The position numbers and the translations under genes were made by a program. From NCBI GenBank assembly GCA_963971425.1, contig OZ020516.1, forward strand, positions 19,165,332-19,229,331: a DNA stretch of 64,000 nucleotides, given 5' to 3'. The stretch comes from Bryoerythrophyllum caledonicum (Eukaryota; Streptophyta; Bryopsida; Pottiales; Pottiaceae). Below the pieces are notes generated by a model that worked only from the letters and a program-made list of their open reading frames with translations, searched no databases and was not told the origin of the DNA. Positions 19,986 through 31,420 of this stretch are shown here, piece by piece; the first letter of the stretch is position 1, and each line of letters opens with the position of its first letter.

Positions 19986-21761
19986 CTACTTGATACACGT
20001 GAAGGCCAGCGTTGTCTCCGCGCGAGCTGCGAATTCTTCCAGCACGTCTTCATTGTGCCTGGTCCATTCGGAGCCAGTGCCCTTGTTCTTCCACTTGAGC
20101 TCCTGCAGCCGCCGCACGGTCGCGGTGTCGCCATGCCCACTCGCAACGATGAGCAGACTGTTGGCCTCCAACGCGTCGTAGAGCTTCTTGAACCGATCGT
20201 CTAACCTGGTTAGGACGGTTTGCAAGGCTTCAGGTAAGTCTGCCTCCTTGCTGCACGTCATGGCGGCGACCATCTCAGCCATGCGCGCGGCCCAATTCTC
20301 CGTAGCGCGCGCCTGGTCTTCGTAGTAGGAGTTGAGATCCGTGAACTGGGCCCAGACGAACTCGACTCCGGGCTTCTTCACCTCCTTCACGGCCTTGGCG
20401 CAGACGTCGTCGTCGGAGGTGGCGATGATGGCGTTGCAGGAGCCCACGGCGTACTGGTGCAGCATTGGCCGTCGGTCTACGAGCGAGCTGCGGCGGCTGT
20501 GGCGGCTTAGAACCTCAACTAGACTCTCACAGTTCGGCTTCATCCGCTTCCCGAAGCCAGACCGTTTCCTGATCTTCAAGAGCACCAGATCCATCGCAGC
20601 GCGCGCGTCCTCCACGCTATCATGACCCGCTTTGTCGCCCTGGATTTTCCGCCGCAGGAACCGCCCCGTGAGCATGCACAGCGCGGGCTTGCACGTGGGC
20701 CCGTGCGAAGGATGGTGGTACACCAGCGCGGTGTCGATCACCAGCGAGTGCAGGAGCTTGAGCGCGATCAGGTCATTCTCCACGGAATGTCCCACCAGAA
20801 TCGTCTCCGCGTGCGCTAGCAGCAGAATCTCACGCTGCACATCCGCGAGCGTCGTCGTGACGCCCTTCATCATGGACGCGGTGATCCCGCTATACTGCGT
20901 GTTGTAGTTCGTGATGGGATTCGTCGGCTTCACGAGCGTGTCCAGGAGCACCATCCCGTCCGCGCGCACCATCGACACGCGCGTGAGCTCCAGCCCTTCG
21001 TGCGTGTAACACATCTCGCAGTCCACGGCCACCATCTCCACAGGCGTCACGCTTTCGGGCGCCGGAAGCGTCCTCACAAAACCTGGAGGCATGTCTTCTC
21101 CAAGAGAACTCTTCGGGTAATTGTTCTCACGCATCTGTTGCGCCGTCGGCGTGTAATACGACGCAGGAAACGAGTCACGTGAATTATCAATCATAGGCGA
21201 AGGCTTCAACGCATCGTCCTCGCTCTCTGAGCTCGAGCTCTCGGGATGCGCACGCTTCAAACCCACGCTCTTCTTAATCCGCGGCTTCGGGCAACTGAAG
21301 ATCGCTTCCACGCTCTGCGCCGGCGTGGCGAGGGGGCTCACCCCGGCCGCGGCACGCGGCACCCCGCAGCACTGCGAGAGGGCTCTGAAGCATCCCAGAT
21401 GCTCCATGTAGAGCGCGGCGTCCAGCCCTGGAACGTGCAGCACCACGACTTTGGTCACGAGCGGCTTGTTCTTCACGAACACCCACTTGGGATTCTCGCC
21501 GTCCGCCAGCACCCAGGTCACCAACCCCTGCAGGTCCTGGAGACTGAGCCTCGCGTTCGGCGCGGGAGGCTGCAGCTCTAATTCTGCGAGTCGTAGACGT
21601 CGAAGTAGTCGCTCGTCGTTCCCTTTCCCTTGGCCAACAGCTGCTTCTTCTTCTTCAACATCCGCCGATTCATCTTCGCCTTCCCCCCCTCCTCTTCCAA
21701 TACCGCCATGGCGGCCCCTTCGCTCATCGCCAACCCCTTTATATGAGCAAATCACTCGCAA
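19986..21761 (-). CDS. SDN5-like: SDN5-like / REXO1-type 3'-5' RNA exonuclease
   Basis: The long open frame encodes a DEDDh exonuclease of the REXO1/RNH70 family that includes plant small-RNA-degrading nuclease 5. After an N-terminal region with QGLVTWVLADGENPKWVFVK (residues 78-97 of the open frame), the catalytic motifs are VDCEM (Asp247, Glu249), HSVENDL (Asp330) and GHDSVEDARAAMDL (His380, Asp385). A C-terminal domain with VASGHGDT follows. Length fits the family. The gene is intronless and GC-rich. The first 50 or so residues of this frame are not family-like. An overlapping frame from ATG 21727 gives a lysine-rich start and DYFDVYD that do look like the family, and it needs an indel near 21585-21594 to join. 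So the true start is uncertain, or the gene carries a frameshift. It is divergently arranged with NOB1. Confidence 0.88.
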   Translation of the reverse strand: MRVICSYKGVGDERRGRHGGIGRGGGEGEDESADVEEEEAAVGQGKGNDERLLRRLRLAELELQPPAPNARLSLQDLQGLVTWVLADGENPKWVFVKNKPLVTKVVVLHVPGLDAALYMEHLGCFRALSQCCGVPRAAAGVSPLATPAQSVEAIFSCPKPRIKKSVGLKRAHPESSSSESEDDALKPSPMIDNSRDSFPASYYTPTAQQMRENNYPKSSLGEDMPPGFVRTLPAPESVTPVEMVAVDCEMCYTHEGLELTRVSMVRADGMVLLDTLVKPTNPITNYNTQYSGITASMMKGVTTTLADVQREILLLAHAETILVGHSVENDLIALKLLHSLVIDTALVYHHPSHGPTCKPALCMLTGRFLRRKIQGDKAGHDSVEDARAAMDLVLLKIRKRSGFGKRMKPNCESLVEVLSRHSRRSSLVDRRPMLHQYAVGSCNAIIATSDDDVCAKAVKEVKKPGVEFVWAQFTDLNSYYEDQARATENWAARMAEMVAAMTCSKEADLPEALQTVLTRLDDRFKKLYDALEANSLLIVASGHGDTATVRRLQELKWKNKGTGSEWTRHNEDVLEEFAARAETTLAFTCIK

Positions 21762-22141
21762 TTCCCTCCCTCATCAAGCGACCATATCACAGAACTTCTC
21801 TCAAAGCTCATAACCCTAAAATCTCTCAAAACTCCCAAAACCTACCAATTCACTTCCCACTTCGTATACAGCACATACAAAGAGTGATGTTGCTGTATAT
21901 GCAGGTATATACAGCAACATCACTCTTTGTTCTGTGCAACAAACGCTGTCACCAATGTGGAAAACTCCATTGAGAAGTGCTTGTGGCCGTCACATGTTAT
22001 GCCCTAGCCGACATACTTTTACTTTTCGCTGGGGATTTCGCAGTCTAAGTTTGGGTTTGAGAGGGTTTTGGGGTTTAAGGGGTTGGTTGGACTTGTGTGT
22101 TTTAGTTTTGGAGGTTGTTGTTGTCGAGATTTGAGGGAGCG
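21762..22141. promoter_or_regulatory. bidirectional promoter between SDN5-like and NOB1
   Basis: Only 380 bp separate the outermost possible start codons of two divergent RNA-processing genes, so both promoters must lie here. No strong TATA box is placed for either gene. The region contains the perfect hairpin at 21877-21930. Confidence 0.6.
21877..21930. repeat. perfect 24-bp inverted repeat with 6-base loop
   Basis: Arms 21877-21900 and 21907-21930 are exact inverses (ACAAAGAGTGATGTTGCTGT then ATAT), loop GCAGGT. Partial complementarity continues outward to about 21870 and 21937 with mismatches. It could be a very young tiny foldback insertion, a cruciform-forming regulatory site, or a small-RNA hairpin. 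Confidence 0.9.
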
Positions 22142-25005
22142 ATGGGTAGCGAGGATGCAGCGCCACCCGCTGCGGTGGGGGGATGGTCAGCCATTGCGAG
22201 GAAGGATGCGGTGGTGCCGGTGAAGGCGAAGGTGGAGGCGAGCACGGTGCGGTCCAAGAGCGGGCTAAGCACGGTGGTAGTGGACGCGAACGCGGTGATT
22301 GGCAGCGGCATGCATCTGGTGGGCGCGGCGGAGCGGTTCGTGACGCTGCGGGAGGTGCTGGAGGAGGTGCGAGATCCCATGTCGCGGATGAACCTGGCGG
22401 CGTTGCCTTTCAAGATGGAGGTCATGGAACCAGACGCGGAGGCCGTCACCAAAGGTCAGTGTAGTTTCTCGCCAACCCTAAAATAGTTGTGGTCTCTGGA
22501 GGTCGTAACTCGTGTTGTGCGCTTGCAGTGATTCAGTTTGCGAAGGCCACCGGCGACTTGCAATCGTTATCTGAAGTCGACCTGAAGCTCATCGCTCTGG
22601 CGTACACTCTGGAATCGCAGATCCATGGCATGTCTCATCTTCGAAAACGTCCGCCTCCTCTGCAGGTTCACCTCACTGCCATCACTTGAAAGACTTGTGC
22701 TTCGTAACCTTGGTATGCTTGTTAGGTTTGTAGGGTTTAGGGTTTAATGGTTTAGTGTTGAATACGTAGGCCATGGTTTGGAGGGTTTAGGGTTTTAGAG
22801 TTTAGTGTATAATACTTAGGCCATGTTTGTTTAAGTTTGGAGGGTTTAGGGTTTAGTGTTGAATAGCTAGGCCATGTACTAAGGGAAGGTATTCTGAATC
22901 TTCTCCTCATGGTCAATTGTTTCTTTGCATGATGTTCTGTTCCATTCTGGTTATTCATAGTCTAGCTTTGTACCGTGATGACAACTGAATTGTCGTTTCC
23001 ATGCTTCGTTACATGGGATGTCCTGGTGCTGAGAAGTTCTTGGGGTGCTGCAGGTGACCACAGTGCAGCAGAAGAAGCAACGTGATCCTCCGGGTTGGGG
23101 CTCCAACGTTGCGAATCTGAAGGAGTGGGAGCAGCTATCAGAGGCGAAGAGTGACAAGGCTGCCGCCCAGTCGAAGATTCTCGGGTTGAAGTATTTGAAT
23201 CTGGACGGATCAGAAGCGGAGAAAGGCCCGGAAGTGGAATCCGAGTGCGCCAGTTTGCCTGCCGATCCGGCGTCCGAAGCACCATCTACCGTAGCAGGTA
23301 CTAAACCCGAGGGCAGACCAAGACGAGAGAAGCGTGAACCGAAGCCCAAACCCGTGTACAGCATTGAGGGGAAGAAGGACGTTGCAGTAGGAGTGGACGC
23401 GTCGAAAACCGAAGCGCCCGAAGAAGAGGACAGCTCCGACTGGGTTCATGCGTGCAGCCGCACCACCCGAAGGAAGTTCCTGAAACGCGAGGCAAAGCGG
23501 CAAGCTCGCGCAACACCATCAGATGCATCAGTATCCTCCGTCGCAACCACCCCGAAAGCCACCGAGGCAGAAACACAACCGAAGAAAAGTTTCTTCGACG
23601 AAGCTCCTGAACCCCCTCCGCTCCTTGACGACGAAGACGAAGACGAGGATGCAGCAGATGAAGGAGAGGGTGGTTCTGGAAGCGAAGGTGACGAGGACGA
23701 CACGAGAATCTTCGAAGCCGAAATGGCCGCACACGCAGAGGTCGAAGATAAGGAGTTGCAAACTGACGAACAGGAGAGCGTTGCACCATCCACAGTATTT
23801 GGAAGTGAAGATAACTTAATCATGGACCCGTCGTGGCAATCCTCTGTGGCCTGTGCGACTGGCGACTTCGCCATGCAAAACGTCATTCTCCAAATCGGTC
23901 TGCGGCTTCTCTCACCAGCAGGAGCTCATGTTCGTGAGCTGAGCAGGTGAAATAACGCTCTTTTCTCCTTTCTCGATTGCATGTGCATGTGTTTGATTAT
24001 CTTTTGCATGTGCATTTCTTAGAACCCTCTGCTGATCTTATTTCTCTTGCAGATTTGTCCTCAAGTGTACGGCTTGCAACAACATCACATCTGAGGTGGG
24101 GCGTATCTTCTGCCCCAAGTGTGGAAATGGAGGCACTCTGTACAAGGTGTCTGTCACTGTGGGAGCCAACGGCAGCGTTCACGCCGGACAAATCAAGCGT
24201 GTGAATCTTCGTGGCACTCGGGTCTGTCTCTTAACATACTCTCAACTCCTTTGAATGTATGGTTTCTTCTCTTCACTAACAACGTTTCTTTTTTCATTAT
24301 GGATGCAGTATTCGCTGCCTCTGCCGAAGGGTGGCAGAGTTGGAGCTGCTCAGAATCCCATCTTAAGAGAAGACCAATTGCCTCACCGAGTCCTCCATCC
24401 TAAACAAAAGAAGTCTTCCAGTGCCGTAAGCACCTCATGACTTGTACCCTTGCAGTCAGTATTTTCTTTGATAAAAAAATTCTCTGTGAGCGCACTTGAG
24501 TTATTTGATAAAAAAATTCTCTGTGAGCGCACTTGAGTTATTTGATAAAAAACTCCCTGTCTAGATATTAATACTATAATCTTTTCACTCTTGATAGCTA
24601 TTAGATCAATGGAAGAGCTTGGTGGTCATTAAACTCCAAGTCAGAAGGTCATGAATCTTAGCCACCATTCCCCTCTTTGAGCTCATTAAGAGCTATTTAA
24701 GACTTTCTCAGTTCTAAAAATTAAAAATGAGAAAAGAGGTAAAAAAATTTGCGTCACTGAAACAAAGAACTTCAATATTGAGAAAACTCTAGTTTGTGAT
24801 TCTTGTGATCTATCCGGTTCTTTTGTACTCATGGGATGTTGTATTGCTCTGGCAGGGTGGTGATGTATACGTGACTGCAGACACGCTGTTTACAAACAAC
24901 AAGGGGACGCAGAATATAGGATTGATGCCGGCAGTGCAACAAGCAGCTGCAGTGTTTGGAGGTCGCCGAAATCCGAATGAGCGGCGTAACAACCGAAAGC
25001 ATTGA
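22142..25005 (+). CDS. NOB1: NOB1, 20S pre-rRNA D-site endonuclease (six exons)
   Basis: Exons by GT-AG signals and phase are 22142-22454, 22529-22665, 23054-23946, 24053-24221, 24309-24425 and 24856-25005, giving 592 residues, close to the plant NOB1 length. All junctions keep frame. The PIN nuclease domain begins VVVDANAVI (Asp48) and continues through EVDLKLIALAYTLE. GWGSNVANLKEWE follows early in exon 3, then a long acidic linker. Exon 4 carries the zinc ribbon, with C-x2-C in KCTACNN and FCPKCGN, and exon 5 has YSLPLPKGGR. The C-terminus is basic. NOB1 cleaves the 3' end of 18S rRNA in late cytoplasmic pre-40S particles. No lesions are seen. Introns 2 and 5 carry small tandem repeats. 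Confidence 0.93.
22725..22880 (+). repeat. tandem repeats with TTTAGGG words in NOB1 intron 2
   Basis: About 2.5 copies of a unit near 70 bp, each with GGGTTTAGGG and TAGGCCATG. The telomere-like words are common in plant introns and promoters and do not indicate a chromosome end. Confidence 0.65.
24467..24555 (+). repeat. 37-bp tandem duplication in NOB1 intron 5
   Basis: Units beginning TTTGATAAAAAAATTCTCTG at 24467 and 24504 are identical, and a partial third starts at 24541. The duplication is recent and lies wholly inside the intron. Confidence 0.9.
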
Positions 25006-25989
25006 ATGGAGTTATTTTTTTCTTCCAGGTCAATCTGTCTCCAGTAGTTCAGTACAGATAATACAAATAGTATATCCTTTCTCTCTTGTTAAAGGATGAA
25101 AGTCAATGGCAGTGCAAGTGATGTTCAAGCGATGTGGTCATGAATTGTCTTGTGTTTGTATCATATCATGTCACATGAGAATCACCATGACAGCCCTTCC
25201 GTATGTTCCATGGGGCTTGGAAACAAAGGGAGACCAACACCCTTTCCTGAAAGCTCATCCATACCCAATACTATACGATTATAGGAACATAACTTTCCTC
25301 AAGAGGAGTGCATATAAAAACAAGCCACCGGGAATTTCCGAAGGTACTTGAAGTTTGAATGGCTCTTCCAATCAAAATTTAACCCCTAAAGGCCCAAGCC
25401 ATTTTAGAAGAATCTTTTCTTTGTTGATTGAATATTGCCAAGATTAACTTATTGAAAATGTAATTGTAGGATCCTCTTCTCAACTTATATGAGATGATGT
25501 GGTCAAAGTTTCGTGAATTTTGATCGGATGGATTGAAAGATAATTGTGGTCAAAGTGTACATTTTTGTACCCCGTAGGTACACTTGGGACTATAGGGGTT
25601 ATTTGTAATCCATGTTGTTGTAGAGATGATCTAAGAATGTTTTTAATGTTATCACATTCTAGATAGGAGTACTTTTTTGGATATATGGAGCCTAATAGCC
25701 TTCTAATTTTGAAGACCTTATTTAAACTTGATTTTGTCCCAATTTTTTAAAAACCACAACCTTTTTTTTAATGGATGTAAGTGGATGAAAATGATCAAAT
25801 TAGATGAAGTAGATGACATTTTTGAACGAAAAAGTGATTTTTGTCCAATTTTTGGCAGCATAGCAATTCAAAGTGGGGCCAATGAGAAAAAAGCCCAAAT
25901 TAACCCCTAAGAGCCCATTCAACCTTGGGGACTATTTGTATTTTGGGCAAGTTTCTAAAAAAAATTTAAAAATCTTTTATTTTGAAATT
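25006..25989. other. NOB1 3' flank and dispersed repeat
   Basis: It holds the presumed NOB1 3' UTR. From about 25350 comes the plus-orientation copy of the repeat also found at 10525-10700, and then AT-rich sequence leading into the dispersed repeat family. No gene is seen. Confidence 0.45.
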
Positions 25990-28000
25990 TTCACACTAGT
26001 TTGTCCCTAACAAGAGCCTTGTGGAGGTGTATTAATTATATTTTTTGGATTTGTGGTTTGAAAGTTAGTACCACTCAAAGTCAAAATTTGGAACTCTGGG
26101 CAACTCCAAATTTTTTTTATGGAAGTTTCTATTGACATTGAGATTTTTCATACATATAGATAATATTACCTTCTTTGAAGATTCCAAAAACAATTCTTGT
26201 CTTCACTGCAAAGAAACATTTTATACCCAAGTTAAACATTTTCATACATTTTGGGGAAGTGGAGAAAAAGCTTCATCTTTTCTACATAAAACCTAAAGAT
26301 CTTTATATTTTCACTTTTTATTCTTTTAACAACAATATGTGGTGAAAACCTTCTCAGCAACAATTTGGATTATCATTCTGAAACATATTAAGTTTACAAA
26401 AAAATAAAACATGAAATCGCAATTTTTGAACCTCATGTAATGTACCCTATGGGCTACATTATGACTCTACGGGGGAGATTTGATGATAATCTTACGAGAT
26501 AGATTTGATGATGACCCTACGGGATAGATTTTATGATGATCCTATTGGATAGATTTGATGATGTATCTACTAGGTAGATTTGATGATGACCATGCGGGTA
26601 AGATTTTATGTTGATAAACAGACTAACTATTTATGGTGATGACTAGTGTGTAAGCAAATGATGACTTAAGTTACACAACTTCAAGTAGTTGAGTTGTGGA
26701 GTGGAGTTAGAGAGCTCCAAGTGGAAGGATGCACAAGAGAACCTCAAGTGAAGAACTTGTGCTCTAGAGTTAGACAACTCCAATTGGATGACCAACAACA
26801 AATGGTTTAAATTGAGTGGAAGGTTTGGGCTTTCTATCTATAAAGCTAGAACTAAAGTTATGATGAGTTAGAATTGGAAAGATAAAGTAAAAGTATGTGA
26901 TAAAGTAAAAATACTCGAGAAGGTTAGTTAACCTTACTATATAAGAAATCATATATTTTCTAAAAAAAGGTAGCGAATGTAAAAAATATATTACTTATAT
27001 GAACATGAAGATGCCAATGTTTGACACGACAAACACCAAAATTTTGTGACAAAAAACATACTAAACTCTTGCCAAATTTTGATTTTTTTTAAAGGTATTA
27101 GCAAATAACTTGCGGCTTTCTACCAGCAACCAGTGCACTTGGCTAAGTGCATAATTGCTTAATTGCATGTTTTAGTTGGAAAGTTCTTGATCTTCTAAAA
27201 CAAGAACTAGACTTGGACTTTATCTCTACTGTAAGAACTAAGCTCGGGGGAAGGGAGAGACCACTTTGATCTTTGAGTTCTTACCTATGGTCGGGAGGTT
27301 GAGCTTATAAACTAAACCTATTGGGTTTAGTGAGTTATATTTTATATGTTATATTGCAACTAGTAGGTGCCCATTGTACCTTTGACCGGCCAAAGGCAAT
27401 TCCAATTAAAGTAAATATATAACTTTGCTAAAACTAGAATATAGTAAATGAAAGTAACTTAGCTTGAACTAACTTTGAACTTTGTCTTGTTTCAACAATA
27501 AATGGATCATGGATGGACGTGGATTAGCGGTCATAAGTAAGCCCACAGCCATGGGTCCGGCTTTACCAGACAAACTATAATCTTTTATATATAAGAGATT
27601 GAGTTGTTAATTCATCTTTGATTTCATCTTTCTCTTGAGTGGAGTTTCTTGATTGATTGATAGTAGTTGTGGTCCAAGAGGGGTCCGCAACACCTCCATT
27701 CTTTGCACACTTGTTTTGAATATGCTAGACCCCTCCTCTACAGTTAAAAATTTGTATACACGGAAATAACATCATACTTAAGACAATGGTAAAAGATTTA
27801 GAACTTATGTAGTGTAGAAATTTGATACAAAGTGAAGTCAAAGTCTGCTATCCACTAAACGCAGGGAAGAAAATAAACCATATTCTTGACTTCAAACAGT
27901 GTAATCTATCAATACATGGGATGGATTGCAGCCCCAAAAAATGGTGGATTATGCTGAAGTTTATTTTAAGATCTTACCGTTAAAAGTCCAAAAATTTACT
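25990..28000 (+). repeat. dispersed AT-rich repeat family, copy 2, split by solo LTR
   Basis: It aligns to copy 1 (14340-15250) from about 25990 to 26435 and resumes at 27693. The interruption is the solo LTR at 26436-27692. Removing that insert restores collinearity with copy 1 around the word ACCTCC. Confidence 0.75.
26436..27692. mobile_element. solo LTR, 1257 bp
   Basis: The insert begins TGTAATGTACCC and ends GGTCCGCAACA, the TG...CA termini of a retrovirus-like LTR. It is flanked by CCTCA (26431-26435) and CCTCC (27693-27697), a 5-bp duplication with one change. It interrupts a known repeat, which fixes both ends. Near the left end (about 26465-26610) a unit of about 28 bp around AGATTTGATGATGA repeats five times. 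TATATATAAGAG lies near 27578. No internal coding region remains, so the element was lost by LTR-LTR recombination. Superfamily cannot be told. Confidence 0.75.
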
Positions 28001-28202
28001 TCAAAATTAGATTTTCTTCCAACATTTCGGTAGTGGCATATTTGGAGTTTTTCTTGAGGGAAAATGCCTTGGGCTCTCAGAGGTTATATATGCACTTATA
28101 CCAAGCATGTGATGTACCTCTCTTGGAAGCAAGGACATGTACTCTAATAGCTGAGTACATATATTCATATGCAATGTATCAAATGTACTAAAACACATTG
28201 TA

Positions 28203-29171
28203 CAGTGGGGTCCAAAAATAATTCGAATTTTTTGCTTATGTACGTTTCCACACTACACTGCTGCCAACTTTGGCGCCCTCCTCAGGGCTGAAAATTTGTC
28301 AATTTACCATGAAATTTTTGAAACAAGATGATTTCTATGTTAAAAAAATGTGTGCCAAATTTCAAGTCTAGATGATGAATACAAAAAAAATATTCAAAAT
28401 CTACCAAGATGTGTAGTTGTGAGCCATTCACAGCTGCCAACTTTGACATCGTCCCTAGGGTTGATTATTTTTTAATTTACCTTGAAATTTTTGGCACAAT
28501 ATCATCTCTATGTTTATAATAAGTATGCCAAATTCCAAGGCCACATGAAGAATACAAAAAAAGAATATTCAAAATTGTTTCTCATAACTACATATTTTGG
28601 TAGATTTTGAAGATGGTATTTTGTATTCATCTTTTGGCCTTGAATTTTTGCACACATGTCATCAACATGGAGATGATCTTGTGCCAATAGTTTCATGGTC
28701 AATTAACAAATTTTCCGACCTAAGGAGGGTGCCAAAGTTGGCAATAGTGAAATGGTTTCCCTAATTGTTTCTCACAACTACACATGTTGGTAGATTTAGA
28801 TTTGTTTCTTTTCTTTTGTGGATCTATTGGACTTAAAATTAAACACACATATAATCAACATAGAGATGGTCTTATGTCCAAAATATCATGGGAAAAAATA
28901 AAAAATTGAATCCTTGGGAGGGTGTCAAAGTTGGCAGCTGTGAAACTTTTCTTACAACTATCCCATGTTGGTAAATCTTGGATATCCTTTTTTGTATAAA
29001 TCTCTTCGCCTTGAAATTTGGCGCACATCTTTTCAACATAGAATTAATCTTGTGCCAAAAATTTCATGGTAAATTGACAATTTTTCAGCCCTCATGAGGG
29101 CGCCAACGTTGGTAGCAGTGTAGTGGATATGTACATAAGCAAAAAATTCGAATTATTTTTGGACCCCACTG
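28203..29171. mobile_element. mariner-like foldback element with TA target duplication
   Basis: The 969-bp element starts CAGTGGGGTCCAAAAATAAT and ends with the exact inverse of that sequence. TA flanks it at 28201-28202 and 29172-29173. CAGTG termini and TA duplication are typical of Tc1/mariner. The interior is built from five diverged copies of a unit of about 180 bp containing GCTGCCAACTTTG, two forward (about 28260, 28430) and three inverted (about 28730, 28930, 29110), so the whole can fold back. There is no transposase. Confidence 0.8.
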
Positions 29172-29174
29172 TAC

Positions 29175-29650
29175 TGTACAAGACGTATTATAAACCTTCT
29201 CATTGATTGTTTGGATAAACATTCTAAAAGATATTTGGTGCACAAAAAAATGAAATGTGAATTGGCCTTGTTTGAACCTTCACTCCTTGCACAAATTTAT
29301 TTGACTATGCTACTCCCGTTTTTTACCTCTACAAATTGGTGTATATGGAATTAACATCATGCTTTACAGAACAACATAAAATTACAAACTTTTGGATTGT
29401 AAAAGTTTATAGAAAGCGAAGTCAAAGTCTAGGGTACCAGTCAGCGATGGAAGAAAATGAACCATTGTTTTTACTTTACACACTGTAATCTATCAATCCA
29501 TGCGGTGGATTGCAACCATATGAGCATGGTGTCTTCACATAGAAGTCTACTTTAGAATCTTACAGTTGAAAATCTAAAGATCACTTGAAAAATGTGATTG
29601 CTATGCCTCTTTTTCAATGTGACGGTTTTGGACTAATTTTTTAGCTAAAT
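29175..29650 (+). repeat. dispersed AT-rich repeat family, copy 3 (partial)
   Basis: It resumes the same family directly after the mariner-like element. Shared landmarks are GAACCTTCACTCCTTGCAC, GAAGTCAAAGTCT and CACTGTAATCTATCAATCC. A further diverged piece follows at about 29680-29840. Confidence 0.65.
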
Positions 29651-30719
29651 TGGCCGTGTTCCTTTAGAGTTTGAGACAAGGGTAAAAGATTTAGACCTTG
29701 CATATTACATAAATATGATACAAAGTGTTGTCAAAGTCTCATGAATATGGATCAACGCAGGGAAGAGAATGAGTTGTTTGGATTGTAAACACCATGATCT
29801 ATCAATCCATGCGGTCGATAGGAACCAAATGTATATGGCATCTTCAAATACATGATGTTATTAGTAGTACAAAATTGGTAACGTTTCCATAATACATTAT
29901 AACATAAACATAGATTACATTCTTATGCAAATATCATACGTGTATAGGATTTCTATATATTTCTCAAATTGTCTCTACATACAAGATATTGTATAGAGTT
30001 TTCATTTTCTTTTTGTACACGACATCCTTTATGTACATGTTGTATTAAGTTTCACTTATCATTGGATGCAAGTTGTATGTTGCTCTTTTTAGATGAATAT
30101 TATATATTTTGCATATAAAATCTAGGGTCTCGTATTTTTCTGATGGAGTTTCACATGAGGTATTTCTAATTTTGTATTTTTTTTTAGGCAAGGAAAATAC
30201 TGGAACAAATTTGAAAAATTGAAAAATTTTCTTGTAAAAAAACATGGAAGCTCAAAACAAAATTGAAAACTACACAAAAATATTCATCGCATTACACACG
30301 AATCAAAAATAAGAAATCCCACATATGTGAAAAGGTCTAATTATCTCGTGAATTTTATGTACAATACATTTTAGTTTTCCTGTTTATGTAAATTGAAACT
30401 TTCAGAGTTGTCAATTTCATGTATATTGGGCGCTTCAAAGTAAAATTTGTATTAGTTATCACCATGAAAAAACCCAAAATCCATGGAAACTTTTGTCATT
30501 GTTGTTGGAGGTGCTCGATATCCAACCTTTTATCCTATAACGGTCCATTCTATAACCATATTCTCTTCCCACAAATCTTGCAGAAGGCACATCCATGTTT
30601 GATATTCCACAAAATGGCATGGATGGTGTTTTAACCCATAAAGGACCACGGAGCCTTTAGCTCAAAAACTAGTCCAAAATCGTCACTATAAAAAAGAGGC
30701 GATGAATCACATTTTAAGG

Positions 30720-31420
30720 TTAGGTTTGGATTTTCAGCCATAAAATCTTAGAAAAGACTTCTATCTGAACACGCCATACTCTTTTAGTTGCAATCCACCG
30801 CACGGATTGATAGATTATAGTGTCTAACGTGAAAACAATGGTTGAGTTTTCTTCCCGGGTCTGTAGACTTTGACTTCACTTTCTATGAAATGTTTAAAGT
30901 ACAAAAGTTCCAAATCTTTTACCATTGTCTTAAGCATCATGTTCATTCCCTATACACCAATTTCTAGAGGTAAAAGAGGGGTGTAGCATCTTCAAAAAAT
31001 TTGAGCAACGAGTGGAGGTTCAAGAATGGCCAATTCACGTTACAATTACTTGTGAACTAAATATCTTTTATAATGCTTATCCAATTGGTCAATAAAAGAG
31101 TGTAGAGCACATCTTTCAGTAGAACAAGATAAAAAGTGAAAAATATAAAAATTTGTAAGTTTTATGAGGAAAAGAAGAAGTTTTATTGCACATTGCCCGA
31201 AAAAGGGTGAAAATATTTTACTTGGATTAAAATGCGATTTTACAATAAAGACAATCATTTTTTTGGAAATCTTTGAAGAAGGTGATATTCTTCATGAGTG
31301 TGAAAAACCTCAATGTCAATAGAAAATTCTAGGAAAAGCTTTTAGATGCCCGAGCTCCCCATTTTTCACTATGAATGCTACTATATTTGGAACCACGAAT
31401 CAAAAAAAAATTTAATACAT
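30720..31420 (-). repeat. dispersed AT-rich repeat family, copy 4, inverted
   Basis: The reverse complement carries the same landmarks in the same order as copies 1 and 2, including CTATTGACATTGAGGTTTTT and GAAGTCAAAGTCTACAGA. Confidence 0.65.

Noticed and set aside
20332-21581. Plus-strand open frames within the SDN5-like gene
   Set aside because: Shadow frames of a GC-rich coding region on the other strand.
22725-22880. TTTAGGG words as a telomere or chromosome end
   Set aside because: They are intronic, few and embedded in a longer repeat unit.
22102-23889. Minus-strand and alternative-frame ORFs within NOB1 exons
   Set aside because: The NOB1 exon frame has family motifs and consistent splice phases; the others do not.
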